Below, piece by piece: positions 5,319-10,512 of a stretch of 10,512 nucleotides of DNA. The notes below the pieces were generated by a model. It saw only the letters and a program-made list of their open reading frames with translations. It was not told where the DNA came from and searched no databases. The DNA is taken from assembly GCA_026770585.1 (NCBI GenBank), contig MU646520.1, positions 576,582-587,093 on the forward strand, given 5' to 3'. How positions within the stretch are numbered: the stretch's first letter is position 1; every line of letters starts with the position of its first letter. Source of the DNA: Baffinella frigidus (taxonomy: Eukaryota; Cryptophyceae; Cryptomonadales; Baffinellaceae). A program made the position numbers and the translations under genes.

Positions 5319-6428
5319 CCCCTGAATCCTTAACCCTTAACCCTAAACCCTAAACCCTAAACCCTAAACCCTAAACCCTAAACCCTAAACCCTAAGCCCT
5401 AAACCCTAAGCCCTAAACCCTAAACCCTGAACCCTAAACCCTGAACCCTAAACCCTGAACCCTAAACCTAAACCCTAAACCCTAAACCCTAAACCCTACT
5501 CACTAAACCCGAAGCCCTAATCCCTAATCCCAAAACTCTAAACCCTTAACCCTACGCCCTGAAAGTCAGACCCGACACCCAAAACCCGAACCCCTAAACC
5601 CTAAACCTTAAACCGTAAACCCTAATCCGTAACCACTAAACCCTAAACCCTGAACCCTAAACCCTAAACCCTAAACCCTAAACCATAAACCCGAAACCCG
5701 AAACCCTAAACCCTAAACCCTGAACCCGAAACCCGAAACCCGAAACCCGAAACCCGAAACCCTAACCTCTACACCCTAAACCCTACAACCCACACCCTAC
5801 ACCCTACACCCTACACCCTACACCCTACACCCTACACCCTAAACCCCAAACCCTAAACCCTGAGACTCAAAACCGATCTTCTAAACCTTAAACCCCAAAC
5901 CTTACTCACTAAACCCTAAACTCTTAACCATCATCCCTAAACACAAAACTGTAAACCCTCATCCCTGAACTTTAAACTCTATACCGTACACCCTAATCCC
6001 CGAACCCTGAACCCTGACCCCTGAACCCTCAACCCTCAACCTTAAATCCTACACCCGAAACCCTCAATCCCAACCCCCAAACCGTAACCCTGTAGACACC
6101 CTACAACCTACACCCTACACCCTATACCCTAAACCATAAATTCTGTACACTAAACACTACACACTGAACCCTGAACCCAGAACCTCGAAACCTTGACCCC
6201 TACATCCGAAACCAAAAACCAAAAACCAAAAACCTCGAAACACTATACCTTAAACCCTAAACCCTAAAACCAGAAACGCAATCCCTAATCCCGCAACCCT
6301 CAACCCTCAACCCTAACCCTAACCCTTAAACCCTACACCCTACACCCTAAACCCTAGACCTGGTTTAAAAACAGATCCCTAAACCCTAAGCCCTAAGCCC
6401 TAAACCCTAAACCTTAAACCCTAATCCT
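5319..6428. repeat. Telomere-type repeat array, block 1
   Basis: Seven-base units of the CCCTAAA type all run in one orientation. About eight perfect units occur at 5341-5396. Elsewhere the array is degenerate and contains runs of one variant: CCCGAAA at about 5720-5760 (five units), CCCTACA at about 5794-5839 (six to seven units), and ACCAAAA-type hexamers near 6211-6232. The complementary strand, TTTAGGG, is the plant/algal telomere type. The block lies between non-telomeric sequences, so it is interstitial or subtelomeric, not a chromosome end as drawn. Confidence 0.92.
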
Positions 6429-6595
6429 CTTTGGGACCCTCGCACACCCCAAGAGAACCACCCTGTATCCCCTCTTCACGAGCCTCTGCACTGGAGAGCA
6501 AAACGCGATCCGAAAGCAAAAAATCTTTCTCTGCAGTCCTTTCTACGGAAGGGCGTGTCGTTGGCATATGTTGGGAGCATTTAAAACCTAAGGGA
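6429..6595. other. Non-telomeric island 1
   Basis: Unique sequence of about 165 bases between telomere-type tracts, with no open frame of note and no similarity I can see to the rest of the window. CATTTAAAACC and TAAGGGACC at its right end grade back into telomere-like sequence. Confidence 0.5.
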
Positions 6596-6620
6596 CCTAA
6601 ACCCTAAACCCTAAACCCTG
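6596..6620. repeat. Short telomere-type tract
   Basis: About three perfect CCCTAAA units in the same orientation as the neighbouring arrays, separating islands 1 and 2. Confidence 0.85.
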
Positions 6621-7000
6621 TGAGCCTCGGTCGGTCAGGTGGCGAGCCTCGGTCATGGACCAGGTCGCGAGCCTCTAGTTGAGTGATGTGAACGGTCAAT
6701 GAACTCAGGTTTGGTCTCAGCTTGTGTTGCCCCAGCGCCTTGTGAGACGCCTCCCCTCTAGCGGGGTCATATCTGGTAGCGAAGGTCGGTTCGGGATTCT
6801 ATCTCCCGATCCCACGAACGAAGAGAAAGAAAAGAAAAAGCGGAGCGTAGCGGCCGCAAATGCCCTTGGGGGCAGATGATGTAGAGGGGACCGACGGGTC
6901 TCCTGAAAACGGGACGGGCCTCCGCGACGCTGCTGCAGCGTCGGCGCCGGTTTCCCCCTTGGTCGGCGACCGGGCGGCATGGCCGGAGGTTGTGCGCGTG
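6621..7000. other. Non-telomeric island 2, gene-like, GC-rich
   Basis: It begins with GAGCCTC words at 6622, 6644 and 6669 (two followed by GGTC), an imperfect tandem repeat of 22-25 bases. A purine run (GAAGAGAAAGAAAAGAAAAA) follows at 6821-6840, then a GC-rich part with the palindrome GACGCTGCTGCAGCGTC (6926-6942). Two overlapping frames have many G/C wobble bases. On the plus strand, from ATG 6860, 47 residues start MPLGADDVEGTDGSPENG and then run into telomere repeat translation; on the minus strand, 6980 to 6717 gives 87 residues (MPPGRRPRGKPAP start). Neither matches a family I know. It may be an exon or gene remnant caught in the array. I call no CDS. Confidence 0.4.
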
Positions 7001-7778
7001 CTAAACCCTAAACCCTTAACCCTAAACCCTAAACCTCAAACCCTAAACCCTAAACCCTTGAACCTTGACCCACCAAAACCGAAACCCTAGACCCTTAAAC
7101 CTAAACCTCAAACCCCAAACCCTAAACCTTAAACCTTAAACCCTAAACCCTGAACCCTGAACCCTAAACTCTAAACCCTAAACCCTCAACCCTCAACCCT
7201 CACCCCTGAAATCTCAACCCTAAACCCTAAACCCTACACCCTGAAACCTAAACCCTAAACCGTAAACCTTCCAACCCTAAACCCTAAACACAAACCCTCA
7301 AACCTGAACTCTGAACCCTACAACGTAAAGCCTGAATCTTGAACCCTGCACCCTCATCCCGAAAGCCTGAAGCCTGAAGCCCAAACTTTAAACCCTGAAC
7401 ACCAAACCATTTAACCTATGCCCTATACGTTATACCCTGCACGAGACCCTGAAGGATAAGCCACAAATCCTAAACCATCACCCCTAAACCCTAAACCCTA
7501 AACCCTAAAACCTAAACCCTAAACCCTGAACCCTGAACCCTGAACCCTGAACCCTCATCCCTAAACCTTCAACCCTAAATCCTAAACCCCACACCCTAAA
7601 CCCTAAACCCTGAACCCTAAACCCTAAATCCTAAACCCTAAACCCTCAACCCTCAACCCTCAACCCTAAAACTTGACCCTAAACCCTAAACCCTAGATCC
7701 TAAACCCTAAACCCTAAACCCTAAACCCTAACCCTAAACTTTAAGCTCTACACACTACAACCTAAATCCTAAACAACC

Positions 7779-7831
<53 letters not shown>

Positions 7832-8391
7832 ACCTTCAACCCTCAACTCTTAACCCTAAACCCTGAACCCTGAATCCACACCCCACACCCTACACCCTAC
7901 ACCCTACCACCTATACTAAACCCTAAACCCTCAACCCTCAACCCTCAACCCTGAAACTCAAACCCTCAACCCTGAACCTCAAACCCCACCACCTATAAAC
8001 TTGACACTAAACCCTAAACCCTAACCTCAAAACCCTATACCTTAAACCTCAACCCTGAAGCCTACACCCTATACCGTATACACAATCCACGTACCCTGGA
8101 CCCTGAACCCTAACCCCTGTACAATAAACCCAAAACCGTAAAACTCAAACCCTAAACCCTGAATCCTGAACCCTGAACCTTAAACCCAAGATCCTAAACT
8201 CTAAACCCTAAACCCTAAACCCTAAACCCTAAACCTTGAACCCTACACCCTATATCTTAAACCCTACACCCTACACTCAAACCCCTAAACCATTGACCTA
8301 AACCCTCAACTCGACACCCTAAACCCTGAACCCTAAACCCTAACCCCTGAACCCTGAACCCTGAACCCTGAACCCTGAACCCTGAACCCTG
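7001..8391. repeat. Telomere-type repeat array, block 2
   Basis: About 1.4 kb of CCCTAAA-type units in the same orientation as block 1. Uniform variant runs stand out: CCCTCAA at about 7775-7850 (around eleven units) and CCCTGAA at about 8345-8390 (seven units). Other stretches mix CCCTAAA, CCCTGAA, CCCTACA and single-base indels. Frames crossing it translate as repeats such as LNPKP on plus and GFRVQG on minus, which are artefacts of the repeat. Confidence 0.92.
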
Positions 8392-8550
8392 TCCTTGAAG
8401 TCCTTTAGGTTTTTTGAACTTCCACCATAGGCAGACACCGGAACTTATCCTGAGAAAGGTCATGGTTTCAGTAATCAGTAATCAATCAGTTCCTTTCGGA
8501 TCACATCAGCCCCCCCAGGTGCAGAAGGACCCCACGCCCTCAGCAGTAGG
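8392..8550. other. Non-telomeric island 3 with a D repeat
   Basis: 8396-8455 is an inverted copy, roughly 80-85% identical by eye, of 10381-10440 (family D; shared words include CCTTTAGGTT, TTTGAACT, CACCATAGGC, GGAACTTATC). It is followed by AATCAGT heptamer repeats at 8466-8489, whose complement also occurs at 10196-10224, the same order as on the right after inversion. ACATCAGCCCCC at 8505 also recurs at 10169. No gene visible. Confidence 0.6.
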
Positions 8551-8655
8551 CCCTAAGCCCTAAGCCCTAAGCCCTAAACCCCAAAACCCCAATCCCCAAA
8601 CCGCACACCCTGAACCCTGAAACGTAAACTCTAAACCCTAAACCCTAAACCCTAC
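8551..8655. repeat. Telomere-type repeat array, block 3
   Basis: CCCTAAG, CCCTAAA and CCCTGAA units, again in the same orientation, the last telomere-like sequence in the window. Confidence 0.88.
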
Positions 8656-9140
8656 ACTCTTGCATGGCAAGAGTCGGAAATGGTTCTGGAAAAGACGTGC
8701 AGCTCTCGTCCCACATCCGTTAGGTTCTTGGAGCTCCCAACACCACACGAGGCTACGCTTCGTACGAAGCTGCGCACCATCCACATGGCGGGCTACGAAG
8801 GAATTTTCGGCCCATTTTGGGGGGGAATGGACACTAGGGGAGGTTTTACTACACCGCGTGGACACGAGGGAAGGATATTTTCTGCAAGAAATTGTTCGGT
8901 CGTGCAGACAGTTGGACACACTGACTAGACTCTCTTCGCATTTTTGCAATGATCCACACACTCATCTAGAGGAGAGATGCTGACGGACAAGAGGGGAGCT
9001 CCAACAACCACGTGCAACATGCACATCCCTTTAAGATCTTGGAGAGACACCCACGAAGTGTCACGACCACATGCACACCTCGGTCCCGTAAATTACCAAC
9101 ACCCCGCGAATTACCCTGGTACCTACACCACTGTGGCCCA
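8656..9140 (+). other. Unique region with an uncertain small ORF
   Basis: It starts with a hairpin (CTCTTGC, ATG, GCAAGAG, 8656-8672). The best candidate frame is 8680-8928, 82 residues beginning MVLEKTCSSRP and containing RTKLRTIHMAGYEGIFGPFW. It has a plausible amino-acid mix but no known family and no clear codon bias, and 107-residue frames overlap it on both strands. A TACGAAGC-type palindrome lies at 8756-8773. The CACGTG at 9009-9014 is the first of five such boxes. I would not call a gene without transcript data. Confidence 0.3.
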
Positions 9141-9148
9141 TCCAAAAT

Positions 9149-9183
9149 GTAAAAAACATGACGCGAAGCGTCATGTTTTTTAC
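9149..9183. repeat. Perfect 16-bp hairpin with a GAA loop
   Basis: Arms GTAAAAAACATGACGC (9149-9164) and GCGTCATGTTTTTTAC (9168-9183) are exact reverse complements around GAA. The apex reads GCGAAGC, the DNA heptamer known to form an unusually stable mini-hairpin. It could be a transcript 3' end signal (stem then T-rich) on either strand, or a mobile palindrome. The three hairpins that follow share the same apex. Confidence 0.75.
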
Positions 9184-9192
9184 TTTCCCCTG

Positions 9193-9257
9193 CACGTGGC
9201 GAGAAGCGCCACGTGTTGGCGCGAAGCGCCACGTGTTGAGCGCGAAGCGCCACGTGT
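9193..9257 (+). repeat. Three tandem GCGAAGCGCCACGTG hairpin units
   Basis: Units of 20-21 bases ending AAGCGCCACGTGTT repeat three times (AAGCG at 9204, 9224 and 9245). The first forms CACGTGGCG, loop AGAAG, CGCCACGTG. The second forms GGCGC, GAA, GCGCC with CACGT and ACGTG outside. The third forms GCGC, GAA, GCGC. CACGTG occurs at 9193, 9210, 9230 and 9251; this is the G-box/E-box core bound by bHLH and bZIP factors in plants and algae. Plus-strand translation gives a repeated REAPRV, but I regard it as non-coding. Confidence 0.7.
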
Positions 9258-9279
9258 TAAGTCACATATAAATCTTGTC

Positions 9280-9311
9280 TCGTCCGAACACACGTCCTTG
9301 TGAACGGACGA
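9280..9311. repeat. Imperfect hairpin
   Basis: Arms TCGTCCG and CGGACGA with an inner CACA/TGTG pairing around CGTCCT. It follows the GCGAAGC cluster and precedes repeat C copy 3. TATAAA at 9268-9273 is the only TATA-like word nearby. Confidence 0.4.
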
Positions 9312-9390
9312 TCCGAATTGCCTCGTGCACGGTTGTGGCGGCTAGGACTTCTACATGAATCTCTCTCTGCAAAGGTCCCACTGAGACCTC

Positions 9391-9497
9391 TATCCCTTGA
9401 GTAGCCAGGGGGTCGAATTCGACCCCCAAGAGGTCCTAGGCAGGTCCTAGGGCCCTACGGTAGGGCGTATGCGCCTACTGTTGCCCCTCAAGGGATA
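9391..9497. mobile_element. MITE B3, TA-flanked
   Basis: TATCCCTTGAG on the left and CTCAAGGGATA on the right, 107 bases. The inner part of the inverted repeat is imperfect (GTAGCCAG against GGGGCAACAG). The core AGGCAGGTCCTAGGGCCCTA, CGGTAGGGCGTATG is nearly identical to B1 and B2. It occupies the TA in repeat C that A3 occupies in copy 2. Confidence 0.8.
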
Positions 9498-9548
9498 CAC
9501 TGCACAGTTCCCAGTGAAAAAAGGCCTCCTTGGGTGGGAACCATGTAG

Positions 9549-9690
9549 AGATTGATAATATATTGCCAACACAACCAGCGTCAGCGCCACACATGCCACG
9601 AATGGTGCCACTACTGTACTCCGTGTCGGCCGCTCATACGAGCGTTTTCCGGATGAATTCTAATTCCACCTCGTACTGGGAACCATGTAG
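9549..9690. mobile_element. 142-bp insertion between 14-bp direct repeats
   Basis: TGGGAACCATGTAG occurs at 9535-9548 and 9677-9690. The other copy of repeat C has a single similar site, so 9549-9690 is extra here. It has no inverted ends and no poly(A) tail; a 14-base duplication would suit a short retroelement, or filler DNA captured in break repair. The open frame at 9530-9808 runs through it and across A4 and is not accepted as a gene. Confidence 0.5.
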
Positions 9691-9755
9691 CCATCTTGGT
9701 GGTGGTCCGATTGAACGCCTGTTTTCTCTAGAAAGCGCAGGGCAGAGGATGGTTC

Positions 9756-9877
9756 TACAGGGGGGGCTCGCTCATAAGAAACCGCTTCCCCCTAGCACCC
9801 TACAGTAGGCCTTTGCCTAGGGCCCTATGGTGTTACTAGGGGGGGAGGCGGTTTCTTACGAGCGAAGTACCCCTGTA
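9756..9877. mobile_element. MITE A4, complete, TA-flanked
   Basis: TACAGGGGG then CTCGCTCATAAGAAACCGC on the left and GCGGTTTCTTACGAGCGAAG then TACCCCTGTA on the right, 122 bases. The core CCTACAGTAGGCC then GCCTAGGGCCCTATGGTG has the A1 orientation. It has scattered point differences from A1, so it is an older copy. Confidence 0.82.
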
Positions 9878-9890
9878 GGGTGGTGGGGTG

Positions 9891-9915
9891 TCTTTATGGG
9901 CGAGGCACCCCTGTA
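9891..9915. mobile_element. Solo right end of an A element
   Basis: TCTTTATGGGCGAGG followed by CACCCCTGTA matches the right terminus of A (TTTCTTATGAGCGAGG, TACCCCTGTA) with three or four changes and no partner left end. It lies 14 bases after A4, perhaps from a tandem insertion followed by deletion. Confidence 0.6.
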
Positions 9916-10195
9916 GGTTCTCCTCAAAGGCAGTTTTCTCCCGTGCTAATCTCTTCGCGATCCTGAATAGATGTTATATCAGATTTGGCTTGGCGGTGGA
10001 GCCATTTTCACTGTTAAGGGTGTGAAATACGTGGTTTTGTGCCAGGAATATTTCATATGGACACTTTGCGAAATATAATCTAGTCTGTGCTGGGACTAAA
10101 TCGCGACTCCACACACGCACGCAACAGAGAAAGATAATAGTTTATAGAAACAACGATGCCGCACAATACATCAGCCCCCGCGGGCTTTTCTGCAG
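9916..10195. other. AT-richer spacer, no gene seen
   Basis: About 280 bases of lower-GC sequence with no significant open frame or repeat. TTTCATATGG and TTATAGAAAC words occur, but I see no defensible promoter. It lies immediately upstream of the candidate first exon at 10287, so a promoter may be somewhere in it. Confidence 0.35.
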
Positions 10196-10224
10196 ATACT
10201 GATTACTGATTACTGATTACTGAA
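10196..10224. repeat. TACTGAT heptamer tandem repeat
   Basis: Four near-perfect units of TACTGAT. The complement AATCAGT is repeated at 8466-8489 beside the D repeat. The period is seven bases, like the telomere unit, but the sequence is unrelated. Confidence 0.75.
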
Positions 10225-10286
10225 TTTATCAAAGAGGTTTCGCCGTTATTGCCTAGCCCGTGCCATTTCCAGACTATCATCGGTCC

Positions 10287-10370
10287 ATGTCATACACCGC
10301 TCAGTCTGTCTCCGAGGGACGCTCCCCGAAGATTGTCGCAGATGAAGTAAACGACGAAGAAGAAGGAGAG
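10287..10370 (+). CDS. Probable first exon of a gene leaving the window
   Basis: ATG at 10287 opens 28 codons (MSYTAQSVSEGRSPKIVADE then VNDEEEGE) that stop exactly at a donor-like GAG|GTATGG. Reading on without splicing meets TAG two codons later, so the peptide would be 30 residues if this is not an exon. The acidic, polar composition with an E-rich end is similar in style to exon 1 at 1156-1245, which also ends before a GT donor. I do not recognise the protein. The next exon must lie beyond 10512. The D repeat and the start of an A element would both lie in the intron. The alternative is a chance short frame. Confidence 0.42.
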
Positions 10371-10380
10371 GTATGGTAGG

Positions 10381-10440
10381 TCCAGATAAGTTCCAGTGTC
10401 CGCCTATGGTGAGAGTTCAAAGAACCTAAAGGACCTAAAG
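10381..10440 (-). repeat. Repeat family D, inverted relative to 8396-8455
   Basis: Its reverse complement aligns with 8396-8455 over about 60 bases with roughly 80-85% identity by eye. The outer words TTTAGGTCCTTTAGG also occur at 1949-1963, and a diverged form (TTAGGTCCTGTAGGTCTC) at 1541-1558. The common element has no coding capacity that I can see. Confidence 0.6.
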
Positions 10441-10493
10441 GGGGTTGTTGCATCTCAGGGTCTAGAAAAGCCTTACACTCTGTTCCACACAAG

Positions 10494-10512
10494 TACAGGG
10501 GTACCTCGCTCA
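10494..10512. mobile_element. Left end of another A element, cut by the window edge
   Basis: TACAGGGGTACCTCGCTCA, identical to the A1 terminus for all 19 bases available. The rest lies outside the window. Confidence 0.8.

Larger units (their letters stand above)
9316..9755 (+). repeat. Repeat family C, copy 3 (with B3 and a 142-bp insert)
   Basis: Left part 9316-9390: ATTGCCTCGTGCACGG, TTGTGGCGGCTAGGAC, CTCTCTCTGC, GGTCCCACTGAGACC, aligned with 4543-4644. Right part from 9498: CACTGCACAGTTCC, CCTTGGGTGGGAACCATG, GCCATCTTGGTGGTGG, GATTGAACGCC, TTTTCTCTAGAAAGCGC, GGCAGAGGAT, aligned with 4865-5078. It is interrupted by B3 and by a segment at 9549-9690 that copy 2 lacks, and ends against A4. 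Confidence 0.6.

Noticed and set aside
6860-7090. Plus-strand frame ending in LNPKP repeats
   Set aside because: The C-terminal half is the translation of telomere units. Only the first 47 residues could be real, as noted under island 2.
8257-8463. Minus-strand frame with GFRVQG repeats
   Set aside because: It is a translation of CCCTGAA and CCCTAAA units, which have no stops in this frame.
5319-8655. A true chromosome end
   Set aside because: The arrays are degenerate and have non-telomeric sequence with transposons on both sides, so no terminus is visible here.
9149-9257. CRISPR array
   Set aside because: The repeats are adjacent 20-base hairpins without spacers, in a eukaryotic context with no cas genes.
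8966-9303. Frames of 95-108 residues on both strands over the hairpin cluster
   Set aside because: Their repeated peptides (REAPRV on plus, ALRA-type on minus) come directly from the 20-base hairpin units, and the frames are mutual shadows.
9530-9808. 92-residue plus-strand frame
   Set aside because: It runs across repeat C, the 142-bp insert and MITE A4, so it is a chance frame over mobile DNA.
1-10512. tRNA or rRNA genes
   Set aside because: I looked for TTCRA-loop words and conserved rRNA stretches on both strands and found none with a fitting cloverleaf or known core.

Overview
This window looks like nuclear DNA of a eukaryotic microbe, probably an alga or related protist. Four observations support this: about 2.6 kb of telomere-type repeats with unit CCCTAAA (TTTAGGG on the other strand), intron-like GT...AG boundaries at candidate exons, a long glutamine-rich protein encoded by CAG runs, and several families of tiny foldback (MITE-like) transposons. 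Nothing bacterial is visible: no operons, Shine-Dalgarno sites or CRISPR. TTTAGGG telomeres occur in plants, many algae, chromerids, dinoflagellates and apicomplexans. A helix-turn-helix-like motif in the main gene reminds me of hypothetical proteins from cryptophytes and stramenopiles, so a cryptophyte-like alga is my weak guess. No gene here fixes the species.

Layout. 1-1020 is non-coding and holds a near-perfect 109-bp foldback element (68-176) and a relic of a MITE core. 1156-1575 is a gene-like stretch with one probable intron and a reading-frame switch, flanked on both sides by clusters of TTTCCCGGGAAA-type motifs. 1746-2300 has no convincing gene but several strong palindromes. 2502-3629 is the one solid gene: a 375-residue protein with a short basic helix-turn-helix-like region and a long Q-rich tail, ending in a double hairpin. 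3700-5080 is a repeat complex in which two MITE families (called A and B here) sit inside copies of a longer repeat (called C). 5319-8655 is a degenerate telomere-type array in several blocks with three non-telomeric islands. 8656-9300 is unique sequence ending in a cluster of GCGAAGC mini-hairpins and CACGTG boxes. 9316-9915 is another C/B/A complex. 10287-10370 is a probable first exon of a gene leaving the window, and the final bases are the left end of one more A element.

The most informative part is the internal comparison of the repeats. Copies of C with and without insertions act as filled and empty sites. They show that A and B both insert at TA, that B has jumped into A, and that A in one copy and B in another occupy the same TA. 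A and B share a core sequence. The window carries no transposase, so both families must depend on an enzyme encoded elsewhere.
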